NCBI GenBank assembly: GCA_023422565.1
Contig: JAFAGR010000032.1
Span: 1-64,000 of the forward strand
Origin: Bacteroidota bacterium
GTDB lineage: Bacteria > Bacteroidota > Bacteroidia > Chitinophagales > Chitinophagaceae
Length of the DNA stretch: 64,000 nucleotides
Direction: 5' to 3'
Of the stretch, positions 34,013 through 42,870 are shown piece after piece. The translations under genes and the position numbers were made by a program. The notes under the pieces are model-generated. The model searched no databases. It was given only the letters and a program-made list of their open reading frames with translations, and was not told where the DNA came from. Each line of letters opens with the position of its first letter. Position 1 is the stretch's first letter.

Positions 34013-35167
34013 ATGATCATATTGTCGGCATTTTTACTGCTTATTTCAGTTTCCTATGCCGCATTGCTGTTGTTTTACCGCAACGCCTGGAATCGAATAC
34101 CATCCTATCATTCAGCCGACAACTCCATCAAAATTTCGTTGATTTCGGTGATAATTCCGGCCCGAAACGAGGCAGAAAACCTCCCTGCACTTATCCGCGA
34201 CCTGCAACTTCAGCAACTTCCCGCCGAATGTTTTGAAGTACTGATCATCGACGACCATTCTTCCGATTCCACGCCGGAAATTGTAAAGCGAGCGGGCGGG
34301 AACATCAGGCTGGTTATGCTTGCCGATCATATTGTGGAACCCGTGATTGCCTATAAAAAAAAGGCCATCGAAACGGCGATCTCCATTGCAAGTGGAAATA
34401 TAATTGTGACCACCGACGCCGACTGCCGCCTTAAACCCGGGTGGTTGAAATCCATTGCCGCCTACTTCGCCGCTTACTCCTGTGAGTTTTTGGTGATGCC
34501 TGTGGCCACCACACAACCGAAAAACTTCTTTGAAACTTTCCAGGCCTTAGATTTTATGAGCCTGCAGGGAATTACAGGTGCCGCGCTTCAAAACAAATGG
34601 CATTACATGTGCAATGGAGCAAACCTTGCCTACCTGCGCGACACTTTTTATAAAGTAAATGGCTTTGAAGGCATCGATAAAATTGCAAGTGGAGATGATA
34701 TGCTGCTTATGGAAAAGGTAGCGTCAGTGAATAAAGATGGAATTCATTATTTAAAAAGCAGTGAAGTGATCGTTGAAACTGCGGCCGCGCCCAACATCCG
34801 GGCTTTCCTCAGGCAAAGAGCTCGCTGGGCCGGAAAAACTTCGCACTACAAAAACCACAATACAACCCTGGTGCTGTTATTTGTTTACGTGTTAAATGCG
34901 GCTATTGTAATAACTCCTCTTGTCGCATTTCTTTTTCGTACACGCCTTACCGGTAGTTGGCAATTTTTTGTTATCAGTTGGCTTCTCTCGCTAACTATAA
35001 AAACGCTCGCAGAAATGTATTTCCTGCAACCTGTGGCCAAATTCTTTAACCGCAGTGCAATGATGAAGTTATTTCCCCTCGCACAACCCTTTCACATTGT
35101 GTACACAGTTTTTGCCGGCTTCCTCGGCATGTTGGGTAAGCAGGATTGGAAAGGAAGAAGGGTTTGA
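34013..35167 (+). CDS. Family 2 glycosyltransferase, membrane-bound
   Basis: 384 residues. An N-terminal transmembrane helix (1-23) is followed by a GT-A domain: IPARNEAENLP near 48, IDDHSSDSTPE near 79, the DAD metal motif in TTDADCRL near 137 and the QRARWAGK segment near 268. Two or three C-terminal membrane helices follow. It transfers a sugar onto a lipid or polysaccharide acceptor. Related Bacteroidota proteins act in glycolipid or exopolysaccharide synthesis; the acceptor is unknown. Its TGA stop borders the repeat at 35171. Confidence 0.9.
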   Translation: MIILSAFLLLISVSYAALLLFYRNAWNRIPSYHSADNSIKISLISVIIPARNEAENLPALIRDLQLQQLPAECFEVLIIDDHSSDSTPEIVKRAGGNIRLVMLADHIVEPVIAYKKKAIETAISIASGNIIVTTDADCRLKPGWLKSIAAYFAAYSCEFLVMPVATTQPKNFFETFQALDFMSLQGITGAALQNKWHYMCNGANLAYLRDTFYKVNGFEGIDKIASGDDMLLMEKVASVNKDGIHYLKSSEVIVETAAAPNIRAFLRQRARWAGKTSHYKNHNTTLVLLFVYVLNAAIVITPLVAFLFRTRLTGSWQFFVISWLLSLTIKTLAEMYFLQPVAKFFNRSAMMKLFPLAQPFHIVYTVFAGFLGMLGKQDWKGRRV

Positions 35168-35170
35168 TTT

Positions 35171-35289
35171 GATGATGTGCCGATGTGATGATGTGATGAT
35201 GTGCTGACTAATTAGCCGCTAACTATAATTGAGAACCAGGAACTACGAACCAAGAACTACAAACCATGAACTACGAACCAGGAACTAAG
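35171..35289. repeat. Octamer and heptamer tandem repeats
   Basis: 35171-35202 is four octamers of the type GATGATGT. 35234-35289 is eight heptamers arranged as four 14-base units (AACCAGGAACTACG and variants). No gene is present. This occupies most of the gap between the glycosyltransferase and oppC-like genes. Confidence 0.85.
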
Positions 35290-35324
35290 ATCAACCTTTC
35301 CCCTATAATACATAATTTAGCCTG

Positions 35325-36374
35325 ATGTCTGCATTCCATCTTTTGAAGAAAAACAAGCCGGCCATGGTCTCGCTGTTCTTCATAATACTGATGGTGATTC
35401 TGGCCATATTCGCTTACGTGATTGCGCCGGACAAAACGAGCAATGCCAACACCCAGCTCCTCGAACTGCAGGGAATGCCTCCGGGATACTCCTCCCAATT
35501 TTTAAAAATTGAAACTGCCGGAGAAAAAGAATCCTTTCTCAAAAAATTCGCTTTCGGCAGTCAAACAAATGCAGAGCTGATCCCGATCAAAAGTTTTAAG
35601 AAAGAAGGGAAGGGCTACCGCGTTGATCATTACATTGATACCGATACATCGGACCTGCGATTCTACGCCTTCTCTCCTTCAGAAAAACTGAGCATCGTAA
35701 ACAAAACTTTCTATCTCGGCACAGATACATTCGGCCGTGACATCCTCAGCCGCATTATTGTCGGTTTGCGTATAAGCCTAACCGTTGGTTTTATCGCAGT
35801 GTTGGTGAGCCTTTTTCTTGGTGTAACTCTCGGCAGTGTAGCCGGCTACTTCGGCGGCAAACCGGATGCAGTGGTCTCGTGGTTCATACTGGTAACGTGG
35901 AGTATCCCTACCATTCTTCTCGTGTTTGCTTTTACCATGGCATTGGGGAAAGGCTTCTTCCAAATATTTCTTGCTATCGGGCTTACACTGTGGGTGCAGG
36001 TGGCGAGGCTGGTGCGCGGACAGGTGATGGCCACCAAAGAATTGGAATATGTACAGGCGGCAAGGGCATTGGGTTTCAGTAATACAAGGATCATTGGCCG
36101 GCACATACTTCCAAATATCATAGGACCGGTAATGGTTTTATCGGCATCTACCTTTGCAAGCGCAATCATGATCGAATCGGGATTAAGTTTTCTGGGGATC
36201 GGCATTCAACCTCCCCAACCCAGCCTTGGGCTGATGCTGAGAGAGCATTACACATTTGTGATCACGCACAAACCTTTACTTGCCCTTATACCGGGCGTGG
36301 TGATCATGCTCCTCGTGCTAGCATTCAACGTGCTTGGCAACGGGCTGCGCGATGCCTATGATGTGAGGAATTAA
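35325..36374 (+). CDS. ABC transporter permease, OppC/DppC type
   Basis: 349 residues. An OppC-like N-terminal membrane helix, a periplasmic stretch of about 95 residues, then a binding-protein-dependent transport domain with five helices. Landmarks are GTDTFGRDILSR near 131 and the cytoplasmic EAA-type loop around ARALGFSNTRIIGRHILPN near 240. It would move oligopeptides or nickel with partner subunits. No OppB, ATPase or binding protein is adjacent. Its stop overlaps that of the Lrp gene by four bases. Confidence 0.9.
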   Translation: MSAFHLLKKNKPAMVSLFFIILMVILAIFAYVIAPDKTSNANTQLLELQGMPPGYSSQFLKIETAGEKESFLKKFAFGSQTNAELIPIKSFKKEGKGYRVDHYIDTDTSDLRFYAFSPSEKLSIVNKTFYLGTDTFGRDILSRIIVGLRISLTVGFIAVLVSLFLGVTLGSVAGYFGGKPDAVVSWFILVTWSIPTILLVFAFTMALGKGFFQIFLAIGLTLWVQVARLVRGQVMATKELEYVQAARALGFSNTRIIGRHILPNIIGPVMVLSASTFASAIMIESGLSFLGIGIQPPQPSLGLMLREHYTFVITHKPLLALIPGVVIMLLVLAFNVLGNGLRDAYDVRN

Positions 36375-36844
36375 ACGGCGGTGCCCACTTTTACTTTTCG
36401 AACAAACCCTTCTTCAAGAGAAATAAAAGTTTCAGTTCTTTCAATGCCTTTTATGTTCTGCAATTCACCATGCAGAACCTGCTTGAGTTGTGAAATGTCT
36501 TTACATACAATTTCAAGAAACATGTTATAGCTGCCGGTTGTATAGTTCAGCCTGATGATTTCGGGTATGCGTACCAGTTGGGCGGCCACTTCGTTGTACA
36601 TGGAGCTCTTCTCAAGGAAAATTCCAACGAACGCAGTAATGTCGTATCCAAGCCTCTTTATATCTACGTTAAGCCTTGTGCCTTTTACTATATTCACTTC
36701 CTGCAGCTTCTTCATTCTCACATGAATAGTTCCGCCGCTTACTGCAAGTTTTTTGCCCAGCTCGGCGTAAGACGTTTCTGCATTCTCCATCATCTCATTG
36801 ATGATCTGAAAATCCAGTTTATCAAGCCCAACTTTTGATGCCAT
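36371..36844 (-). CDS. Lrp/AsnC family transcriptional regulator
   Basis: 157 residues: an N-terminal helix-turn-helix (YAELGKKLAVSGGTIHVRMKKL, about residues 25-46) and a C-terminal RAM effector domain (about 65-140) with the GSYNMFLEI strand. It regulates amino acid or metabolic genes depending on the ligand, which cannot be read here. Transcribed alone, convergent with the permease. Confidence 0.92.
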   Translation of the reverse strand: MASKVGLDKLDFQIINEMMENAETSYAELGKKLAVSGGTIHVRMKKLQEVNIVKGTRLNVDIKRLGYDITAFVGIFLEKSSMYNEVAAQLVRIPEIIRLNYTTGSYNMFLEIVCKDISQLKQVLHGELQNIKGIERTETFISLEEGFVRKVKVGTAV

Positions 36845-36921
36845 GTCTTTATTAATTTAATATCTAAAATGGAAGCGGGGCAAACGCTGTTGCCTGTTGC
36901 TTCATAAGAAATGACGAATAA

Positions 36922-38616
36922 TTAATTTACCAGCACCGTACCGCGGGCCAGCATTTTTCCTTTGGTATCCAGAAGTTTCAAAAGGTAGGTTCCGGCAGGG
37001 AAGTTCTCCGCATTAATCGAAAAAACATCTCCGGTAACCATGCCGGCCCTGATCAATTGCCCGGCACTATTAAAAAGACGATAGTTCTTGGCTTCCGCTA
37101 ATCCCTCTGCCAGCTTAACGAACATGGTTCCTTTAACAGGGTTAGGATAGATAGTAAATATACCGTGGTTTTCATTTTTCAGCAAAACAACATTACTGAA
37201 AGAAAACCTTCCATCGTAATCAAGTTGCTTTAAACGATAATGAATGTATCCCGGAATGCCGCCTGCCTGTGCATCTTCAAACCGGTACGTGCGAACCGAG
37301 CTGCTGTTGCCGGCACCCTGCACCATTCCGATGGAAGAATAATTACGCCCGTCTAAACTTCGTTGCACTTCAAAGCCACGGTTGTTACTTTCCATTTGCG
37401 TCACCCAGTTCAGCATGGCATTTTTACCCTGCCAGTACCCGGTAAAAGAGGATAACGTAACAGGCACTACCACACAGGTTGTAGCCGGTTGAAAACCTGA
37501 AGTGGCCGGATCAGTATCTGTGCCATCAAACAAAAAGGGCGTAAAGCGAACATTACCGGAAATGCCTGATGCTATCACCAACGGATCTGTACTTTCAAAC
37601 CAGTTACAGGTAGCATTGAACTCTGCACTGTGCGAGTTAACAATGTCAAAAGTGTTTCCAGTAAAAGAATTATAGTTAGCGCTGTTGTTTACCGAGCCTG
37701 CATCATCGCCGGTTAAATTGATGGCAGTATTATTATTCTGAAAGAAATTATTTATAAAAGAGTTTCCTGCAGTTACCGGGGTAGCGGCAAGCCGTGCTCC
37801 ATTGGTTATGCAGTTTCGAATGGTGTTGCGTTCAAAAAGAATATTTCCTTTTTCAATCTGGAAGCCCTGCACATTATTCTCCAGCACATTGCCGCGGTAG
37901 TGATGCCCGTCGCTGCCCGTAACTGCAACAGCAGCCTGGAAAGCTCCGGTTACATAATTATCAAATATATCTGAGGGGCTATCCAACTGTCCGTCGAAAA
38001 ATATTCCGTACCGGCTTCCGGATACATGATTGTTTCTGATCTCGTAACTATGAAGGCGACCCGGTGCATTTGCCCGGGTGGCAATTCCTATTTGGATGGA
38101 AAAAATATCCAGCGTGGCACGGGTCATATTATTAAGGATCCGCGTGTTCAATCCCCGGCAGATGATGCCCCATAAATTCGGCGCCACAATATTTATTGTA
38201 AATCCATCAACGGTAACGTTGTCTATTGAAGGCGCCACAAAAATTCCGCCTGTGAGAAAACTTTCATTTACGCCACGGTTTACGGGAACCGCGGCAGGGC
38301 CTGCGGGAACACCGGCTTTGGCGCCATTAAGCGTAAGTGATTTAATTATGTAAACCGAATCTTCAAAATAATCGCCTGCGTCAACCCAAATGATATCTCC
38401 GGCCGAGGCACGGGCGATGGCAGTATCAATTGTGGCAAAAGGTTGCGCTGCCGTACCGGGATTGGCGTCGTTACCCACAGCGCTCGTGTATACATCGCCT
38501 GTGGTTGACCCATCGTTCACATACCAGTTCTGACTGAAAGCTGTGTGGCAAAATATTACTGATACGAGGGTGCAGATTACTCTGCAGACGCTGCTGCTTG
38601 CGTAAATATTCTTCAT
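36922..38616 (-). CDS. Secreted parallel beta-helix protein with type IX sorting domain
   Basis: 564 residues. A signal peptide (to about 28, ending TAFSQ), a right-handed beta-helix region of about 300 residues with DUF1565-like start (GNDANPGTAAQPFATIDTA), a linker, and a C-terminal type A sorting domain (IYPNPVKGTMFVKL ... GTYLLKLLD) that directs export through the type IX system and surface anchoring. Beta-helix proteins often bind or cut polysaccharides, but no catalytic site is evident. I start at ATG 38616 because the preceding 14 residues do not fit a signal peptide. Confidence 0.88.
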   Translation of the reverse strand: MKNIYASSSVCRVICTLVSVIFCHTAFSQNWYVNDGSTTGDVYTSAVGNDANPGTAAQPFATIDTAIARASAGDIIWVDAGDYFEDSVYIIKSLTLNGAKAGVPAGPAAVPVNRGVNESFLTGGIFVAPSIDNVTVDGFTINIVAPNLWGIICRGLNTRILNNMTRATLDIFSIQIGIATRANAPGRLHSYEIRNNHVSGSRYGIFFDGQLDSPSDIFDNYVTGAFQAAVAVTGSDGHHYRGNVLENNVQGFQIEKGNILFERNTIRNCITNGARLAATPVTAGNSFINNFFQNNNTAINLTGDDAGSVNNSANYNSFTGNTFDIVNSHSAEFNATCNWFESTDPLVIASGISGNVRFTPFLFDGTDTDPATSGFQPATTCVVVPVTLSSFTGYWQGKNAMLNWVTQMESNNRGFEVQRSLDGRNYSSIGMVQGAGNSSSVRTYRFEDAQAGGIPGYIHYRLKQLDYDGRFSFSNVVLLKNENHGIFTIYPNPVKGTMFVKLAEGLAEAKNYRLFNSAGQLIRAGMVTGDVFSINAENFPAGTYLLKLLDTKGKMLARGTVLVN

Positions 38617-38756
38617 GCCGACAAGTTTGGTAGATTCGAAAATGTGTAAAGAGATCAAACTAAAGTTATGAAATTTTCAAATAAAATTAGTTTGTAGTAT
38701 GATTTTGCCGTTAGTGCCGGCGACGGTGCATGATGAACTCTGCTTTCAAATTACCC

Positions 38757-39200
38757 TTACCAGGCGTTCTTTTGCGATTCATTAATTCTTTCCGGTTTGG
38801 GCGCCGGAGTTGTTTGCCAATTACGGTTATATTTTACAAACATCCATAGCCAGAGCGCTCTCGACAATCGCATGAAGTATGGCTGAAGCACAAGTAATAA
38901 GACGCCATTGGTGATGAGCCAGTAAAAGATCCGGTTGTCTTGCGAAGAAATGCCAATTAATACGGCCCAGGCCACAAAGGTGGCTACGCTAAATGCAACT
39001 GTTAGTCCGTAACTCACATAGCTCGAGCCATAATAGAACCCCGGTTCAAGATCGAAATATTGGCCGCATACCGAACAAGTGTCGGGCATTTTCATAAAGC
39101 CTTTCTGGTATGGGTGGGAGTGAAGAAACATATCCCCTCTCCTGCATCTTGGGCATTTGCAATTGAACACCCGAAAAAAACTGGGTTTAGGAGGTTGCAT
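38757..39200 (-). CDS. DUF983 family membrane protein
   Basis: 147 residues. The N-terminus carries two CxxC pairs (CKCPRCRRG near 14 and TCSVCGQ near 38) that look like a zinc ribbon, followed by the FDLEPGFYYGSSYVSYG segment and two or three membrane helices. This pattern is DUF983; its function is unknown, although neighbours of the family are often respiratory or cell-envelope genes. The gene lies alone. Confidence 0.88.
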   Translation of the reverse strand: MQPPKPSFFRVFNCKCPRCRRGDMFLHSHPYQKGFMKMPDTCSVCGQYFDLEPGFYYGSSYVSYGLTVAFSVATFVAWAVLIGISSQDNRIFYWLITNGVLLLVLQPYFMRLSRALWLWMFVKYNRNWQTTPAPKPERINESQKNAW

Positions 39201-39228
39201 GCATGCAAAGGTACAAAATCATTTCCGG

Positions 39229-39546
39229 CTAAACTATTACAGGGAATATCTCCACGAAGTTCTCCGGCTCATCGCGTGAGATAACTGAAAGGTGATCTTT
39301 TGGCACATACTTGTACGTTGAAGCCTTGGCCATGAAAGTGTCCGGCAGGTCTTCAAAGGGCAGGTCAGGGTTTATCAGGTAGATTGTATTCAGTTTGTCA
39401 CCTACAAGGATCTGAACCTCTGTATACCTGGTTTTAGTATGCCCGTTCATGTGAAATTTGATCTTTGCCGCAAACCCAACTATACCGTCCGGTTGCATCA
39501 AACCAAAATCTCCGATGAATTTTTGTATGACAGCTCCATTGCTCAT
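39229..39546 (-). CDS. Hypothetical protein, 105 residues
   Basis: A soluble, mostly beta-rich small protein with no signal peptide, starting at the ATG rc 39546 after an AT-rich stretch (TATATATA). The middle (VQILVGDKLNTIYLINPDLPFEDLP) suggests a small mixed alpha/beta fold. I know no family. It lies 28 bases before the DUF983 gene on the same strand, so they may share a transcript. Confidence 0.7.
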   Translation of the reverse strand: MSNGAVIQKFIGDFGLMQPDGIVGFAAKIKFHMNGHTKTRYTEVQILVGDKLNTIYLINPDLPFEDLPDTFMAKASTYKYVPKDHLSVISRDEPENFVEIFPVIV

Positions 39547-39680
39547 ATATATATAAAACGGTTATTCCAAATTAAAATAAATATGTAACATTTCCAATGT
39601 ATGCGGCCTTTTTTTCATTTTCTCCTAAACAAACGGCCTTATACCTTGGCAAAAATTCACGACTTTGCAACTTTGTTGTT

Positions 39681-40382
39681 ATGGCCCAGAAAAAACTGTT
39701 TCGGTTCGCGCAGATCAAGACCTTTCCCAACGTGGTTGAGTACCCTCCCGCGATGCAGAGTGAATGGAATGCCTTTTTTGGAAATAATAATCCTGTTGTG
39801 CTTGAGCTTGCCTGCGGAAGGGGAGAATACACGGTAGGACTGGCTAAACTCCACCCTGATCAGAATTTTATTGGGGTTGATGTGAAGGGCAACCGAATGT
39901 ATATTGGTGCGAAAACGGCATTGGATCAGAATTTAAAAAATGCGGCCTTTCTTAGAACGCAGATCGAGATGTTACCTGATTATTTTGCGGAAGGCGAAGT
40001 TGCTGAAATCTGGATCACGTTTCCCGACCCGCAGCTTCGGAAATCAAAAGCGAAAAAGAGGCTAACTCACCCGCGGTTTTTGAGGCTGTATCAAAAGATC
40101 CTTCAACCCGGAGGAATTATTCATTTAAAAACGGATTCGCCGGTATTGTATGAATTTACCCGTGAGGTGATCAGGCTTTACGGTTGCACCCTTCATAAGT
40201 TCAGCGAAAATGTGTATGGCGAAGAAAAAGTTTCCGATGAACTTCTCATCTCTACGCATTATGAAAAGATGGATATAGCAAAAAGCAACCGCATCCATTA
40301 TGTTATGTTCTCTCTTCCGGAATCCCTTTCGGAAGAAGATGAAACGCTCAAAAAATTCGTTCATGATAAGGAAAAAGGATGA
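39681..40382 (+). CDS. trmB: tRNA (guanine-N7-)-methyltransferase TrmB
   Basis: Methylates G46 of tRNA at N7 with S-adenosylmethionine. The 233 residues contain the SAM-binding ELACGRGEYT at about residue 42 and the WITFPDPQLRKSKAKKRL signature at about 113, with the HPRF segment. I use ATG 39681, because the frame upstream of it is not conserved in type. Its end overlaps the start of the DUF5522 gene by 20 bases, in another frame. Confidence 0.94.
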   Translation: MAQKKLFRFAQIKTFPNVVEYPPAMQSEWNAFFGNNNPVVLELACGRGEYTVGLAKLHPDQNFIGVDVKGNRMYIGAKTALDQNLKNAAFLRTQIEMLPDYFAEGEVAEIWITFPDPQLRKSKAKKRLTHPRFLRLYQKILQPGGIIHLKTDSPVLYEFTREVIRLYGCTLHKFSENVYGEEKVSDELLISTHYEKMDIAKSNRIHYVMFSLPESLSEEDETLKKFVHDKEKG

Positions 40383-40569
40383 TGGCGATGAACCCTTGTA
40401 TAACAGCGAAAGCTTTGCCGCTCTCCCGGCAGCTTACCTATTGGAAAGGGGATACTGTTGCGGCAACGGATGCCTGAACTGTCCTTATGATTATAAGAAC
40501 GTGCCCTCACCAAGGCGCGAACAATTGCTTGAAAAAAGAAAGCAAAAAGGTGAAGAAAAAATCGATTAA
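40363..40569 (+). CDS. DUF5522 family small cysteine protein
   Basis: 68 residues. The core is LERGYCCGNGCLNCPYDY, a four-Cys motif that suggests a metal-binding site. Function is unknown. It starts within the end of trmB and overlaps the next gene, so a tightly packed three-gene unit is likely. The start at 40363 is chosen because upstream residues lie inside TrmB. Confidence 0.8.
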   Translation: MIRKKDDGDEPLYNSESFAALPAAYLLERGYCCGNGCLNCPYDYKNVPSPRREQLLEKRKQKGEEKID

Positions 40570-40921
40570 AGATCTGCCGGCTTACAAACCTGAAACGAGG
40601 AATTTTTTTCAGGATGTGTATGATGTGGCGAGGCAAATTCCAAAGGGCCGTGTTACCTCATACGGAGCAATTGCTTCTTACCTGGGAGCGGCGTCTTCTT
40701 CCCGAATGGTAGGATGGGCGATGAGTTCTTCGCACCAATGCAAACCCAAGGTACCTGCGCAACGTGTTGTAAATCGCAACGGACATCTCACCGGTAAACT
40801 TCATTTTGCATCACCAACACAAATGGAAGAACTTCTAAAAAAGGAGGGCGTAATGGTGAAGGATGATGCAGTGGTGAATTTCAAAGAGATATTCTGGGAT
40901 CCGGCGAAGGAATTGGAATGA
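40550..40921 (+). CDS. Alkyltransferase-like protein (MGMT family, Cys replaced by Ala)
   Basis: About 124 residues from a GTG at 40550. An in-frame ATG at 40487 would lie inside the DUF5522 gene. It is an O6-alkylguanine-DNA alkyltransferase fold: FFQDVYDVARQIPKGRVTSYGAIA is the standard DNA-binding start and VPAQRVVNRNGHL replaces the active PCHRV. The acceptor Cys is Ala, so it cannot take up the alkyl group. Alkyltransferase-like proteins of this kind bind damaged guanines and hand them to nucleotide excision repair. It is the last gene of the trmB unit. Confidence 0.88.
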   Translation: MKKKSIKDLPAYKPETRNFFQDVYDVARQIPKGRVTSYGAIASYLGAASSSRMVGWAMSSSHQCKPKVPAQRVVNRNGHLTGKLHFASPTQMEELLKKEGVMVKDDAVVNFKEIFWDPAKELE

Positions 40922-40924
40922 ATT

Positions 40925-41006
40925 GATGTACGATGTACGAATTACGATGTACGATGTACGATGTACGATTTACGATCGAGACGTCGGCACTACCAACTAC
41001 CAACTA
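40925..41006. repeat. Heptanucleotide tandem repeat
   Basis: Seven units of the GATGTAC type from 40925 to 40973 with two variants, then a second array GGCACTA CCAACTA CCAACTA at 40986-41006. The last unit contains, on the minus strand, the TAG stop (41004-41006) of the DUF420 gene. Confidence 0.85.
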
Positions 41007-41555
41007 ATAATAAGGTTCTATCATCCAATAAATAGCCACGCCAGACACAGCCACGTAAAACCATACCGGCCAAGTAATGCGCGCAAGTTTCTTATGGCGT
41101 GTATACTCTCCCGTTAGTGCGCGATATGCGGTGAACAAGATCAGCGGAAGAATTAAACCGGCAAGTGGAATGTGGGTGGCGAGAAGGATATAATAAATGG
41201 TTCTTGCCGTATTATTTCCGGGCGGGTATGAGGTGGGATCGGTGAACAGGTGATGGCAGATATAGCTCATTAAAAACAGAACCGAAAGAACCATTGCACC
41301 CAGCATGAGGTTTCGGTGCACGATATATTTTTTCTGCTTAACGGCAATCAGTGCAAACAACAAAAAAACAGTAACGGCCGAATTGATCGTTGCGTTCGCA
41401 AATGCGAAAAGATGTTCGTCAAAGGGCAGGCTCACTTCAACAGTGAATCTTCCCAACATCAACACAGCACAAAAAACGATCACGGAAACGACTCCGATAA
41501 TTACCCGCGCACGTTTGTCATTCTTCTTCAAAATTGCTTCAGGCAACTCACGCAT
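41004..41555 (-). CDS. DUF420 family membrane protein
   Basis: 183 residues with five transmembrane helices and conserved His residues (SYICHHLF, then LLATHIPLA, and the ARITWPVWFYV segment). The DUF420 family often accompanies cytochrome c oxidase genes and is thought to help oxidase assembly or heme/copper handling. It starts eight bases inside the SCO gene, so the two are coupled. The ATG at 41555 is preferred over 41609, which lies within SCO. Confidence 0.88.
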   Translation of the reverse strand: MRELPEAILKKNDKRARVIIGVVSVIVFCAVLMLGRFTVEVSLPFDEHLFAFANATINSAVTVFLLFALIAVKQKKYIVHRNLMLGAMVLSVLFLMSYICHHLFTDPTSYPPGNNTARTIYYILLATHIPLAGLILPLILFTAYRALTGEYTRHKKLARITWPVWFYVAVSGVAIYWMIEPYY

Positions 41556-42324
41556 CTCTTTTACCTTTTTTTCGGTTGAATAATAGAAAAACAATAAACA
41601 ATACGGCAACGCCCGCCAGCACAGCAGGGAGTGCAGGGGCGATTATTCTGCTAAGTGACGATTTGCTTCTGTCTCTCTCAAGGCTTAAAGCCGGAATATC
41701 CCGGGCAAGCTTTGCGAGCTCCACAGTGTCGAAACCACTGTACCAACCACGAACCACACGGTCCCTATCCAGCAGGAAAAAATCTTCGGTATGTATGAAG
41801 GCCGTGTCAATTCCGGGATCTGCAATGTTGGCTTTCATTTCCTGGATGGCAAAATCATAAATCTCCGTTTTGTTTCCGGTGACGAACCACCAGTTATCGT
41901 GATTCACATTAAACCTGTCTGAAAATTTCCGGAGATTGGGCACGCTATCGTGTTCAGGATCCACAGAAACAGAAATGAACTGAACAATGCCGGGGTTCTT
42001 CACATAGCTGTCTTGCAACTTCTTCATGCTACGCGTAAGCCCGGGGCAAACCACGGGGCAACGAGTGAAAACGAAATTCATTACAATCGCTTTCCCTTCG
42101 GCGTCGGAAAGTTTCACTTCCCTTCCCAGTTGGTTGGTGAAGTGCATGTCTTTCACTTTATGCCATAGCGTATCATTTTTTCCATTATCCTTTACGGCTA
42201 CACTATCATAGAAGTAGCGGCCCGGGAGATTAGCAGCATCCTTCCCGTAATATTTTATCAACCAGTATCCTAATAATGGAATTAGAAGCGCAACACACAG
42301 TGCCAGCAAGCCAGACTTTCTCAT
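41548..42324 (-). CDS. SCO family copper chaperone
   Basis: 258 residues: an N-terminal membrane anchor, a thioredoxin-like domain with the copper-binding TRCPVVCPG motif near residue 84 and a distant His in FIHTEDFF, then a second C-terminal hydrophobic helix. SCO proteins deliver copper to the CuA site of oxidase subunit II or reduce its cysteines. It follows the oxidase genes directly. The ATG at 42324 is used; an ATG at 42348 would lie inside the terminator stem at 42339-42376. Confidence 0.92.
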   Translation of the reverse strand: MRKSGLLALCVALLIPLLGYWLIKYYGKDAANLPGRYFYDSVAVKDNGKNDTLWHKVKDMHFTNQLGREVKLSDAEGKAIVMNFVFTRCPVVCPGLTRSMKKLQDSYVKNPGIVQFISVSVDPEHDSVPNLRKFSDRFNVNHDNWWFVTGNKTEIYDFAIQEMKANIADPGIDTAFIHTEDFFLLDRDRVVRGWYSGFDTVELAKLARDIPALSLERDRSKSSLSRIIAPALPAVLAGVAVLFIVFLLFNRKKGKRDA

Positions 42325-42338
42325 AACATCACAAAAGT

Positions 42339-42376
42339 AAAAAACCATCGTTCCAATCAGGCGAAACGATGGTTTT
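42339..42376 (-). terminator. Strong terminator closing the ACIII-oxidase operon
   Basis: Perfect 12-base stem AAAACCATCGTT / AACGATGGTTTT with a 12-base loop and T-run on the minus strand. It sits between the subunit IV stop (42401) and the SCO start (42324), so SCO and DUF420 may depend on read-through or a separate promoter. Confidence 0.9.
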
Positions 42377-42400
42377 ATTTATTCGGTATAAAAAGTATTC

Positions 42401-42844
42401 CTAATCTTTCTTTCCTTTCTCTATCGCGGCCGGAGCAGGCGCTGTTTTTACTTCTTCAATAGTATACGCATTCGTATTACGTAACTTCCTGAAAGAATTA
42501 CCATCCATCAAAAAGGCAATTATGAACCAAATGAACAGCAACAGCGGAACTACGACAGACATGATGAAATTCCTGATCTCATCGCCAAGGTGCATAAATA
42601 CGGCAACAATGTAGTAAGCCTTCGCAAGCGTTAGAATGCACACCGCGCCTTTAAAGAACATAACAAGCATTTCGCTCGGGTTCGGCCCTTTGTGAATATT
42701 ATAAATGGCGAGGCCGATACCTAATTCAACGATGGTGATCACAGAAAGGATCCAGAAAGTTTTCCAAATTCTCTTCGTGCTGCCGTGATGTTCAACCGGG
42801 TATGCAATTTCCGGTGATGGCGATATTGAATGATGCTGACTCAT
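42401..42844 (-). CDS. Cytochrome c oxidase subunit IV
   Basis: 147 residues with three transmembrane helices (about 30-50, 61-83, 91-112) in the style of prokaryotic oxidase subunit IV. It stabilises the oxidase complex. Last structural gene of the operon, 26 bases behind the first subunit III gene. The C-terminus is a short Ala/Pro/Lys tail. Confidence 0.88.
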   Translation of the reverse strand: MSQHHSISPSPEIAYPVEHHGSTKRIWKTFWILSVITIVELGIGLAIYNIHKGPNPSEMLVMFFKGAVCILTLAKAYYIVAVFMHLGDEIRNFIMSVVVPLLLFIWFIIAFLMDGNSFRKLRNTNAYTIEEVKTAPAPAAIEKGKKD

Positions 42845-42870
42845 AGTATTTTTCAGTTATTTCTTTTTTA

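Noticed and set aside
35171..35289. CRISPR array
   Set aside because: Units are 7-8 or 14 bases in direct tandem without spacers, and no cas genes are near.
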